From Armillaria gallica (lineage: Eukaryota; Basidiomycota; Agaricomycetes; Agaricales; Physalacriaceae): 64,000 nucleotides of DNA. A program made the position numbers and the translations under genes. The stretch spans positions 558,001 to 622,000 of the forward strand of contig JBANDB010000002.1 in the NCBI GenBank assembly GCA_037576215.1, written 5' to 3'. The notes under the pieces are model-generated. The model was not told the origin of the DNA and did no database searches. It was given only the letters and a program-made list of their open reading frames with translations. Positions 34,245 to 45,700 of this stretch are shown here, in pieces. Position 1 is the first letter of the stretch. The number at the start of each line of letters is the position of its first letter.

Positions 34245-35710
34245 GGTATGGATGCCTGGGTTGGTTCGATCCTCCACGCTGGATAGGAGATATCGCTAGC
34301 AACAACGGAGAGAGCTTCGGACAAGCGAGTCGTGAGTGAGAAAGTCACTATTAGTTCGTTCAGTTGCTTGGAGCAATTATAATGGTGCCGGACCTACCTT
34401 CAATATCACAAGGACCGCGAGCAAGATATCCAATCATCGGTCGGTATCGGGTATTCCAAGAGCTGAGTGTTCCATCGGCAACGGTCTACTGTCTAACGCT
34501 TGTTGAAGCATTCTCGAGGTGGTAAGATTGGCTAGCGATGAGTTCTGTTGTCGTGGAAGGAAGAGAAGAAGAGTGCCGTCACAGTCACGGTCTTCCTTCC
34601 TCCTGACGTCCATCCCGCTCAACGCCGTTGATGTATTTAATTCCCGCTGCATTTCCCTTCCATCGTAAATAAATCATATGTTTCGGCGTTCGCTAAAAGT
34701 AGCGATGACGTTTCGTTATTGAATGACGAAAACATCTTGGTTACCGCAGATGCATCGCTCTTGCCTCGTCTCTAAAAACGGGGTTTTTCCTTGCTAGTGA
34801 GAATTCAAAAAGCATCAATACTGACTTTTCGGCGAATGTCCCGGTGCGTCTTTCGTGCAATCTCTATCATATATCCTCTCTTACAGCAATGCTGTAGATC
34901 TTGATACCATGCTTTTGGTCGAGGCTGTACAATTTCCTTTTAGGATTTCGACTATGCAGTCCACAATGACCGCGTTGATGGGTCCGGCAATATGAAGGAA
35001 CCAAGCCCGATATATGTGAATCAGCGTCAGGATCAAATGTCATCTTCCTCGGAATTTTGTATCTCGTTGGTCCCGGTATATGCTACCACCATTGCTTAGG
35101 CGGCTTCTTGGTGCTTCAATTATTCTTTGCAGTCAGTCCTAACATATATATCTAGGTATCGAGACGGTTTCTCTCGCTTGAATGCTAGCAGAAAACGGCC
35201 ATCCAAACAGCCAGCACTGTACTCACCAGCTAGATATGCATGTTCTAATGCACCTAGACTTCTGTCAAACTCGCCGTCAACGGTGCCTGAATCGTGATTA
35301 GGTATAACATCGTCTTGTTCCGGATATCTCACGTTATTGTGCTCTGTATATGCGCTTCAACGCTTACTGGGACACATATGTCGCCAGTTGCGACGCCTTG
35401 ATCTCGACATTTTCCGGTAATTTCTACCTTACTTCCGAGTTGTACGGGCCTTTTGTTGGACTTGATGGAGGTATATCTATCCTATGTTTTCGCCAGTTCT
35501 TTGTACTGACAGAAGGCAAGGCAATCGCTTCAAGGCCTCGCTGGCCGCGTATAAAAAGTGTTAAGAGTTTTACCTTGCTTGCTTGCCTTGTTTATCTAGC
35601 ACTCGAAAGACTGTTTCGAAACAGTATGTGACTCCTATCGAATTAGAAGTACATCTTTGCCTATATGACATGCAATCTTCAGAATTCGGCGTCTCTAAGG
35701 ACTACGCCTA
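34245..35710. repeat. F3 cassette copy 6 and 3' flank of 7TM F
   Basis: F3 starts near 34380 (AATGGTGCCGGACCTACCTTC) and follows the usual order: CGGTCGGTATCGGGTATTCC, GTTGTCGTGGAAGGAAGAG, ATGCTGTAGATCTTGATACC, GATGGGTCCGGCAATATGAA, CTAGGTATCGAGACGGTTTC. The 3' third (35100-35700) matches copy 7 (48780-49130) best. No gene called; frames 35120-35332 (minus) and 35350-35631 (plus) are not conserved. Confidence 0.55.
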
Positions 35711-35714
35711 ACAA

Positions 35715-37016
35715 CTACATAAGATCGACCTCCAGTCCTAACTCTGTACTGTCCTCCAAGGAGTCCAAACCATTTTCCAAGTCGAGTCCTATGCGCGGAG
35801 ATATGTCCGACTCATATCCAGCACTCATTTCAAGACTGTCAGTCTCCGAACCTGAGTGAGTTCTGAATCGAAGCGACGACGTCGAGCTATTTTCGCTCCA
35901 GGAGTCGTCTGGGCGCGCATGACCTGCTGCAATGCGGCCGACCAGAATTGTTGGCACCATTCCCTAGCAGAGACGTTGTAGTGACTTGGGAGGAAAAGGT
36001 GGAACAAGTTGGTCGTACTTACCCTCGTCGCAATTGCAAACTCTTCGATGTAAACTCCGGCAACCTCATTACGGACTTCAAACACTAGCAGGATGACTAT
36101 CACAGCAGAGTAGAAAGAGGCGGATTCTACCAGCATCTCTACGAGTCTGTGATGTACGCGCATCCCTGCGGTAAGACCGCCAACTCTCAGAATACGGTAA
36201 ACAATGAGAATTGTGCACCATAGCAAGGTGGATGGTATGAGAGAGGTATATAGGACTCCCCAATGGACAGTCTGTTCGGCACATAGGATTCGGGATGACA
36301 TATTTTCGACTAGTCCGAAAGAGGAATAATAGTAAGTTATGAATCCTCTACTGACTGGGTTTACATTAGTGCTTGCAGATCGCAAATGGGGTTTTTAATC
36401 TGAGGACGCACTTATTGCCAAGGTGGTGCAAGCAATCGGAACGAGCACGACATGCCATGCTCGACCCCAGACGATCCAGCAACGCCATATCTAGGAATTC
36501 ATCAGTAAAAATCCGCATGAGAAATTGATTCCCATACCAAAGTAGCATCAGCAAGAACCGTGCTCAGAGTTGCATCAATCCCCAAAGCCAGTAAGATCGG
36601 AGTGTTCTGAATACGTTTAGATTTGTCCCAAAAACATACGCAGTAGAAGTTGTATGTCGCGAAGAGATACAACATCAGGATGATAAAGATAAAAATGCGC
36701 CGCGGCCTTCTATAATTCTGGTAGTTATCTCTTGAAGCTAGATGTACCAGTCAGATAGGTAAGCATTAGAAGAAGGCGAAAGATATAGACCAATAGTCCA
36801 TAAGGTGATGGCGACTACTCCGGTATGTATCCCTTCGAAGAACGGTCAGTCGGCTAAAATTCCTTGCATCCTCATGCGAGTTTGAATTCTCTTACCATGT
36901 GTTAATGCATTTGTCAATACCTCGTTGAATTGTGTATCTAGACTAAGAAAAATGTCGTCAATCTTCGTGCCGGTTAGTTCTGTCAAAGACTCGGGACACG
37001 ATGTTTCAGCAATCAT
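35715..37016 (-). CDS. 7TM protein F, six exons, in-frame deletion in exon 3
   Basis: Exons (minus): 36896-37016, 36791-36832, 36538-36737, 36412-36490, 36023-36354, 35715-35963; 1023 nt, 340 residues. All donors are GT; phases close. Exon 3 is 200 nt against 239-242 in siblings. About 14 codons are missing between NFYC and FWDKSKRIQ, which in E encode the end of the second hydrophobic segment and the loop (GWAQNVSYFSITGE). The frame is kept, so the protein may be made with a shorter extracellular loop. Other segments are normal: IWRCWIVWGRAWHVVLVP, STLLWCTILIVYRIL, LVESASFYSAVIVILLVF, GMVPTILVGRIAAGHA. The tail is longer (about 65 residues). Start MIAETSCPES; TATATAA 65 nt upstream. Confidence 0.84.
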
Positions 37017-37080
37017 GGTAAGGACTTCGAAGACAGATGAAAGAGGTAAATTGCGTCGTCAGATAGTCAAGTCCAACTCG

Positions 37081-37087
37081 TTATATA
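37081..37087 (-). promoter_or_regulatory. TATA box of 7TM F
   Basis: TATATAA on the minus strand, 65 nt before the ATG at 37016. Confidence 0.6.
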
Positions 37088-37089
37088 GT

Positions 37090-38375
37090 AGTATAGACCG
37101 AGGTCAAATATGTGCCCGAGCGCAGCCGATGTATTCCACATTCACTATTGCATGAGATAGGCGGTGATTACTGACATGCGGGTTGAGACAAGTATCTGTA
37201 TCAAGGTAGGACAACTTGCGTATGTAACTTGAAGGAGTAAGAAATGTCAGGGTTGAAGTAAATACCTTGATGATCGAAGAAAGCCCACTGAATTAAAAAG
37301 CGAAGCAACGTACAAAAGGAGCCCTCAAAAAGTTTGTTCTATTGAATCGGATTACGCGTTTCATGAAGGCCGACAAGTATGGAGCACACTGACAAGAAAA
37401 GAACGATGTGGCACCACGAAGACGTCTGTTAAGGTCGTACTGGTGACCAAAACACGTCTTTGAGGCTTTACGTACCGCTACACTGGTGCGGTAACTTCCA
37501 GTAGGTACTTATCTCTGGCTTTCGAAAACACAATAAACTGTTCCCAGACAAGACGAAGAACGAAGGGGGCTCAGTTAGTCGGGGATGGCGATTGAAGAAA
37601 GCTCTGGGAAAGATCGTCGCCTCAATCAAGGAGGCGAACTCGGATGCCGGACGGCAATTGATCATTGCCTCGTCTCGATTTGGACGTTAAGCTTTTAAGG
37701 TTTCAATGACTCGCCAGAATCAGATTGGGCCATTACCCTGCCCTCATAGTGGGTTTGTGCGTATTTTTCTGCATGATATATGTAGTCCATATTGAAGTTG
37801 TCTTTGGTGCTTGTTGTTGATTTTTCTACCTGGTATGGACGTGACTAGTGAGATGAGATAAGTATAGACCGTGATCCACTGACTACTAAGACCGAGGTGA
37901 AGCTGATTCAATCTATTATCGGAGGCTGAGGTTATGTCCTTTCCATCTGTCGGTAACCGGGCACGTGTACCAATAAACGTGCAGCCGAAACTCGAGAGCT
38001 CGCTATATTGACGGACGTGGGTATGGTATGCAACACTGCTCAGGAAATTGCTTGGCGATTGATGGTAGAGCGCAATACCTTCGTGGTGAATTGGTGGCGA
38101 ATCATTAATCATTTCCGGTCTATATGCGCGAGTCACACTTCGAGGCATATGTGGAACCAATGCATTGGTTCTACACAGTCACGAATACATATCGTAAAAG
38201 TCCAAAAAAAACCCTGTAATCTTGCATCCTGTACTAGTCAACGAAATCTACGAACTTTCCAAATTTCACTTCATGTACCAGTGAAGGCGATGTTTTTGTG
38301 GTGTCTTTGACCTCACAACCAACCATGCTGACCGCCGTGTGGTCTGCATTTGTAAGCACCATTATTCCTACGTTC
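37090..38375. repeat. Array spacer U1 and unassigned sequence
   Basis: U1 at 37160-37960: GCCCACTGAATTAAAAAGCG, CAGACAAGACGAAGAACGAA, GGATGGCGATTGAAGAAAGC, TCTCGATTTGGACGTTAAGC. From about 37960 to 38375 no similarity to other array parts is evident and no gene is recognised. Confidence 0.45.
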
Positions 38376-38590
38376 GACCGACCTCCAAGCCCTCTTCTAG
38401 GTCACGGGTAGAGATGGCCCATTCAGCGGCGGAATCAGCGCTCCTATCGCTGTCATCCTGGTCGCTTGGAGCTGTGAAATGAAGCGACGACACCGTACTT
38501 CCGGTCCAGGAGTCGTCTTGGCATGCATGCCCTGCTGCAACACGACCGACCAGAATTGTAGGGCCCTTCCAAAATGCTAATCCGTCGCAG
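38376..38590 (-). pseudogene. 7TM copy G: isolated final exon
   Basis: Only the last exon of the family survives: GPTILVGRVAAGHACQDDSWTG, then VSSLHF and an acidic tail ending in TAG at about 38376. Upstream (higher coordinates), where exon 5 should be, the sequence is unrelated. ARPDD of the family is CQDD here. A relic left by deletion or by duplication of a partial unit. Confidence 0.75.
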
Positions 38591-39678
38591 CAGTGACCAG
38601 AGCCTCCGCTCGTCCCGTGTCTTCGATTAAGGAAATAACCGCGGACATTTTGTACTACATATGTGGGTACTAAGGACTGTAGACTCAAAAGGGACGATTT
38701 ACGATGACCACGTTGGCTCGGCGGTGTTGTGCTCCAAGGATTTTATTGTTGACAAGGCGATCTTCAATCCGGAAAGAACCGTTGCGCCAGCTTTCGACGC
38801 TTGGTACTACAAGCGTCCGAATGTCATTCCACATCAAGATCCATTTGAAGGAGTGAGCGCTGAACGTTGATACAGGAGGAATGCCAATGTTCGTTCAGAA
38901 GTGGGTTGGCCGACTCTGAAGTTCTGAAATCCTGATACAAAGAAGAAATCTGTAGCGGCCTCTCAGTACAAAAAGCAATAACAAAGGATTGCGAGAGGCG
39001 CTGAGGCACAGAGATTTCCCTATCACCTTCCTCCGAGATCAAGCCCATGCTATAAAAGTGGGCACTGCCAGAGAGGAGAGAGTGTGTGTTAGCCTTTGGA
39101 AGGAAAATGGACATCGAGGGCTGGAAGTCGGAGGTAAACAGAGGCTATGACGTAACGGTATCCAGTAGCGGCGGAAGCCGAGTCCCCGATTCTTTCCTTT
39201 TTTAAACATCAGCAGTTGTTGACTTTGTTGTGTCTTTTTCTTCCTGCGGCAGTATGTAGTTACTACATGGGACATTACTAAATAGCTATGTCTTTGAAGG
39301 GTAAAATCATACCTTGCTGCCACCAGCTCACATTTTCTCACTTGGTTTGTTAGTTATTCAAGTAAAGAATACCTTGGGAATACTATGTACATAACCCTAG
39401 GCAAACATAAGATATCAGATGAAAGAAGATGGGTAAGTGGGCAAGGCAGGAGCCCCAAAGGCAGTGCACAATTAAGACAAAAAAAGGCAAAGATGGAGGA
39501 TACGGTGGGATTCCATAACAATGGCAAGCAACTTAGAAAGACACAAGCCAGGAGTATCAGCCCAACAAGGAGAAGGAAATGGAGAAGGAAGTGCTACAAA
39601 AAGGTGGTAAAAGTAGACAGAGAGAATGAAAATTAAATATTCTCACAAAGAGGCCTAAGTATGTGATGCTCTTTATAA
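38591..39678. other. Intergenic, partly F3-variant, CpG-poor towards the retroelement
   Basis: 38660-38870 has a plus frame with no recognisable domain. 39055-39160 (TTTGGAAGGAAAATGGACAT, GGTAAACAGAGGCTATGACG) matches 51290-51390 and 54895-55010, a variant of F3. From about 39200 to the LTR the sequence is A/G-rich and nearly free of CpG, like the retroelement itself. The right flank of the element is not depleted in this way. Confidence 0.45.
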
Positions 39679-39683
39679 GCAAG

Positions 39684-40098
39684 TGTTATGATTTATTCAT
39701 TTCTCTACCTAAGTGCCTCTTATCTTATCTTATCTTTGGCACTTACTCTTATCTTATCTTTAGATCTGCAACTCCATGGAGCCTTCATAAATCTTCACGA
39801 CATCACACTCCACTGACACATATTATTCTCGGCTACCGTGTACTTGGCTTATTCACTTTCTAACATGGTACCCTCATCTTAGTACTCATTACAGACCCTC
39901 ACTTTAGTATATAAGTAGCATACTCAAAGCTGTATATTCCCTAGCTTTGAGCTAAAGTTTATTCATACCGAAACACACTCCTTCTCACTAAGCGCTATTA
40001 GTCAAATCTTGACAGTCAATTATCATGGGACTCAGCAGTGACTGTATGAACACGATACAGCCGTTGCATTACCCTAGATTGAAAGTTCAGGTCTTACA
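39684..40098 (+). repeat. 5' LTR
   Basis: 415 bp, starts TGTTATGATTTATTC, ends GTCTTACA. Contains TATATAAG at 39908-39915, the likely core promoter, so transcription probably starts around 39940. By eye it differs from the 3' LTR at about 18 positions, all transitions, most of which are CpG in the 3' LTR and TpG or CpA here. Confidence 0.93.
39908..39915 (+). promoter_or_regulatory. TATA box in 5' LTR
   Basis: TATATAAG, also present at the same position in the 3' LTR. Expected start of RNA about 30 nt downstream, close to CTTTGAGCTAA. Confidence 0.6.
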
Positions 40099-40099
40099 A

Positions 40100-40109
40100 T
40101 TAGCTCAAA
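40100..40109 (+). promoter_or_regulatory. Primer-binding site, probable self-priming type
   Basis: TTAGCTCAAA, two bases after the 5' LTR. It is the exact reverse complement of TTTGAGCTAA at 39946-39955, which lies at the predicted 5' end of the element's RNA. This arrangement is that of Tf1-type self-primed reverse transcription rather than tRNA priming. The role is inferred from position and complementarity. Confidence 0.6.
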
Positions 40110-40288
40110 ACTTTTTCTTATCCCTCTCCCAGACAAACCCATGGAAGACAATGCCTGTTTTATAGCTATTTCACTCGGAATACCAAGCACCACTCTCCTT
40201 TCCCTTGCCATTCTCCTTGCACTCCGGTTTCAGTACAGACCACGATGAAGAGTAGAAAGACACCACACTACCCCCTCAGTCATTACAG

Positions 40289-42603
40289 ATGCCACTAATG
40301 GCATCCCGCTCAAGCAGCAGCCACCCTGACTCTTCGCACCCATACCATGGCGACCGATCCCAATCAACGAGCTCGCTAGGCCAGGAGTCGACAAGATGGA
40401 GGAGGATATTCCTGAGTCGACTTCTCCCGTCATCCCAGAGAGACAATCTCCTACCTCTCCTGGAAGGCACACACCTGTCATCACCATCTCCTCCATGCCT
40501 GCCTCTCCCGAGTATGTCCAGTACATCTCTCGAACTCCCTCACCCGGCACATATGCCCGATTCGCCACCCATGTCAGGGGATTCAATGTGGGCCGTGACG
40601 TTTAACCCATCACTCCAGTCACCAATTACGATGTCTGGGCTGACAGGCACCCTACTTCACCACCTGCAGCTGGTATTGCTTCCGAGGAGTTCTGGGATAA
40701 CGTCGATATCCCCTACAGTGCCTACTTCCCCTCCAACTGCTCGCCTGACCACTGCACACCTCCCCCAAGTGGCTACGGAACCCTTACCATGTGGGACCAC
40801 CCTGTACAGGCCCAGCAGCACACACCCGAGCCTGTACGAGAGGTCGAGGAACCCATCGCTGGTCCCTCCACCCTTCGGCACAGTGGCTGGCAAAACATCA
40901 GGTCTCCAACCAGATCCCTGCATCACCCCCCTTGAGCAAGTGCTTGGGAGCGACTCGCCCAGTGACTCTGAGAGCAGCCGCAGCCCGAGGTCAAGGCAAG
41001 CAAGTCAACCGTTGTCGAGACCTACCAGCCACTCTGCCCCCCTACCCCATTCATCGACACCACCCCCACGATCAACGGAATTACTGAGTCGTCCACCGAG
41101 TCGCTGAGTGAGTGTCCATGCTCCCACCCCAGTAATGATGACACTAACTGACACCATCAATTTCTATAATGAAACAGATGATGACCCATCAGTCCCAATT
41201 CCCACGTTATTAAGGCAAGCAGAATTTGTGGATATATATAATTATTTTGCCTATGAATTACCCTTTTCCATGACTTGGGGAAACTCCCAAGCCGGAAACG
41301 ATTATTTTATGAAGAAACAGAGAGGTCTCCCAGCAGACAAGATCTTACAGTATGAAGTGGAGCAGAACACTTGCTTCCTATGGAACGAAATACACCTGGA
41401 TGCCGTGATCGAGGAACTCCCTGATTACGAAGAAGCCGCACAGGAGATCAAGATACAGGAACCGATGCCAGACGAACCACCGGTAGCGCCTCCACGGGTC
41501 ACCAACACCTTCTCCTACGTCACCAGGCAGGCAGCACCAGGAACATACCAACCTGGATACCAGCCATTTGCTGGTGGTGGTCATAGAGCTGCCGCACAAC
41601 CCGCACAACCACCGCAACCTCCCGCTCCCCCAGTATGGGTAATGCTCCCATGTTTCCCAGCACTGCTGCCGCTACCAGACCCACCAGTACCCTGGCAGCT
41701 AGTCAACGGCACTGTCGCCCCTTATGACAACTTCAAGCCTAAAATCTTGAAAGAAGTCGACGATTTCAAAGGGGATTCTAACGACATTGCCCGATTCTTC
41801 CTAAAGTGCGAACTGCACTTCGATGTGTTCAACTGACACTTCTGCCACCACCTGCACAAAGTCGTTTTTTGTGTCTCTCGACTTGCAGATGACACCGAAA
41901 AGTGGTGGCAGCTAGCTGCACAAATCATAGGGAAGACACCGGACGGGGAACAGCAGTATCTGACTTATGAGGACTTCAAGTCAGAGCTCAACAAGCGGTT
42001 CTGGAAGGATGCCGACGTGCAGCTAAAGTATGTGCAGTGGGAGAAACTGAGGCAATCAGATCACAAGGACGGTGACAAGTTCTTCCAGCTCTTCGAAGAG
42101 CTAGCTTACCACACCAGGGTACGTAACAACGACCAGGTGATGCTTCATCAGATCAAGAAGGCTGCCCGCTAGACAAGTAAAAATACCATATACTCAGCTG
42201 ACGGAGAAGTGCCAACTGACTACGAAGGCTGGAAGGCTCGTCTCCTATGAATTGACTACAACTGGCACCTCAAATTGGCAGAAGGAAAACAGCGACATCA
42301 TCTAGATCGCAACCACAGAAAACAACCACACCCATACAGGGTGGTCAAACAGCAGCTCCCATACCGACAACGACAATGGCGATGGGGACTACTTACAGAG
42401 GACACGGTGCACCGATGGATGTCGATGCAGCCAGGGCAGCATCAGTCTGCTTCAGATGTGGCAAGAAAGGCCACTTCAAGCATGACTGCCCTACCACACT
42501 AAAAACCCAGGAAGAGGCATTACGACGCCTCACGGCTTATTGGGACCGACAGACAGAGACCCTCTCAAGCATCAAGGAAGTAAAAGAGAACACCGAGGAG
42601 TAA
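40289..42603 (+). pseudogene. gag: gag (capsid/nucleocapsid), frameshifted, with stops
   Basis: Structural protein of the retroelement. It probably starts at ATG 40289 (MPLMASRSSSSHPDSS). A Pro/Ser-rich N-terminal part switches frames: 40396-40930 in one frame with TAA at 40603, then back to the first frame. The central capsid-like part from 41111 contains TDTINFYNE, FKGDSNDIARFFLKCELHFD, then EKWWQL and YLTYEDFKSELNKRFW. The C-terminal zinc knuckle CFRCGKKGHFKHDC (about 42450-42490) is in a third frame after a shift near 42290. In-frame stops occur at 41105 (TGA), 41834 (TGA), 42170 (TAG) and 42248 (TGA); three of the four would be CGA Arg. The protein cannot be made from this copy. Confidence 0.82.
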
Positions 42604-42719
42604 ATGATTCAACTCACTCGGCTAAGGACTTGGTTTTGGCTGGTACACCTATCGCACTTCATGATTGTACTTATATATCACCTGTAGTATCTACCATGCA
42701 TTGAAATATACCCGCAACT

Positions 42720-45700
42720 TTGCAATCAGACCAGAAACTAAGCAAGAATCAATCCATGGATCCCAGAACAAGCGGCACAGTCATCCGACCACCGGCTCAA
42801 CCTTCGATGAGTAGCCTATTACAGGTGAAAGTGAATGGTAAGTCACCTACCATAGTGACACCCATCATAACGGCATTGCACCAGTTGAGTGGCCTCTTGG
42901 AGGTGCACGCAGTGACAAATGAGTGACCAGATGGGGCAGGGGTACAGGCACACAAGCAACCCCCTGGTAAAACGGCTCTACAGAGTCCCTGCCTCGCAGG
43001 GAGTTTCGAGGGAATAGCTTCAGCGAAACCTCCTCTGGTAAAAGAGATTACCGTACAGTTACCAAAGTGTAAATCCCATGACAGGGCTTTGGGGAAAGCT
43101 GAGGACGACAACGTTGACTCAGGATCCAAGAAGACGGATGTGGGGGCAAGGGACTATTTGCCCTCGGTCCTGAAGACTAATTTAATGGAGCTGATGCGAG
43201 GCATAGAGACACTAGGAATGCTGAAAGCAACGAGGAACCCTGAACCGGGCTCAGAGGGAGCAGGGGGCGCTGGTAAGACTGACTCGTCAGCACTCGATGC
43301 CCCCATTGCCATTGGTGACCCCTCCAAGAAATGCACCTCACGTTCCATCCAGGGAGGTCAAGAGCAGATACGCTCCCCGCATCCTGAGAAGACGTCAGAC
43401 TCGGACAACCAGAAAGCTGCAGGACAGGAAGCTGCTAGCGCCCAGGCAGTGAAAAGGGGGCATCAGGTAGCTACTCTTGAAGAAGTACCTGACAATGAGG
43501 ATAATACCAGTTTCATGATGAACAAGAACGCTAAATTAACCCCTTTAGACTTAGAAACTGTGGTGATCTCACCAACGGTAGTCGAGCCCATACAGGTCGA
43601 CATGAAGGTTGAAGAGGCCCCGCAACTCTCGTGCACTTATACAAGCAGAGAGACCTATAATGAATGGCTTAAACCATTTGGAGCTGAGTGGACTCTACGC
43701 GGCATAGTACAAGCACGCATGGAGTCGGAGGCCAAGGCAATCCTAAAGAATTGGATTCACAAAGCATGTGCAGAGGAGGTGGTCGACTCAATGATTGAAG
43801 CAATGAAAGGGATGGAGCGAATCAATGTGCTCTGGTGGCTCAAAGAACTGTGGCAACCAAAGCGATATATCAGCAAACTGAGCAGACTAGGGAAGGACCT
43901 GGTTATCCCCATCATACTCGGGGCACCAGGAACCATTCTCGAGATCCCCACAGCCGCGTTGATAGACAGCGGATGCACCAGTAGCACCATCAACCAAAGG
44001 TTCGTTGAACTAAACAACATCCTGACTCGAACAACTGCCACACCAATCCCGGTCTATAATGCCGACGGAACCAAAAACCAAGGGGGATCAATTACCAAAT
44101 ACACCGAGATCAATCTCAAAATCGGGGATCATTCAGAACAAATAGATCTAGCCGTAACAGATCGTGGTGATAAACAGATCTTTCTTGGTCACGATTGGTT
44201 AGCCCGGCATAATCTGATCATCAATTGGAAGACAGGAGGCTTAACATTTGCATGGTGCAAATGTCACAAGAATCCATTCATACTGCCTGATGCAGATCCC
44301 GACGACAGGTGGGATGAAGAGCTGGAAGAGGGAGATACCATTCTCGCAATAGATTTTACAAGGGCTATTCTCATATGCATGCATCATGCCAATGACTTAG
44401 CTGCTGCAGCCAACACAGACAAGGAGACCAAGATGTTCGAAGAGATGGTCCCAGAGTGGTGTCGGGATTTCAATGATCTGTTCAACAAAGACAGTTTCAA
44501 TGAACTCCTTGAACCAAAGACATGGGATCATGCCATCGAACTCACTCCAAATGCGAGCGCCAATCTAGATTGCAAGGTCTACCCTTTGAACAGGAACAAA
44601 CAGGAGGAACTCGACAAGTTCTTAGACGAGAACCTCTCGAGTGGACGAATATGACCATCCAAGTCACCCATGGCTTCGCCATTCTTCTTCGTCAAAAAGA
44701 AGGACGGCAAGTTACGACCAGTCCAGGATTATCGAAAGCTCAACAACATGATGATTAAAAACCGTTATCTGCTTTCTTTAATCTCAGAACTAATAGACAA
44801 GTTGCGGGGTGCCAAGTATTTTTTCAAACTCAATGTTCGATGGGGATACAACAACGTATGCATCAAGAGTGGTGACAAGTGGAAGGCAGCATTCAGAACT
44901 AATCGGGGGTTATTCAAACCCATGGTCATGTTCTTCAGGCTCACCAATTCACCTGCCACCTTCCAGTGGATGATGAATGACATCTTTAAAAATCTCATTG
45001 CATCAGGAGCCATCACTGTCTATCTCGATGATATCCTTATCATGTCCAAGACCAAGGAAGAGCATTGTCACATCACGTGCGAGGTTCTAAGACTCCTCCG
45101 AAAGAACAAGCTATTCCTTAAAGCGGAGAAATGCAAGTTCGAAACCTTGGAAACAGAGTACCTCAGAGTCATCATCAGCGAAGGGAGTATCTGGATGGAC
45201 CCAGTCAAGATTGCAGGAATCGTGGAGTGGCCTGTGCCAGTCAAAAAAGTACAACTCCAATCGTTCTTAGGCTTTACCAATTTCTACAGACGTTTCATTA
45301 AAGGGTACAGCAAGGTCGTCAAGCTGATGACCCAGCTGACAGGAAACGATCCGTGGAAATGGGGAAAAGCACAACAGGACGCGTTCGAGGAGTTGAAAAG
45401 ATTGCTGGCCAAAGAAGTGGTTCTGGCAATACCCACAGAAGGAGGAAAGTTCCGTGTAGAGGCGGACGCAAGTGAAGGAGCCATAGGGGCAGTTCTATCC
45501 CAAGAACAAGATAGCAAATGGCACCCAGTCGCATTTCTATCCAAGTCTCTCACAGTTACGGAATGAAATTACAAAATTTACGACAAGGAACTGCTGGCAA
45601 TTATACTAGCCCTGGATGAGTGGAGGCACTACCTAATGGGTGCAGCTCAAGACTTTGAGATATGGACAGATCATCAAAATCTGCAATATTTCCGAAAGCC

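Noticed and set aside
40657..40926. Minus-strand frame opposite gag
   Set aside because: Shadow of the retroelement coding strand; composition mirrors Pro/Ser-rich gag.
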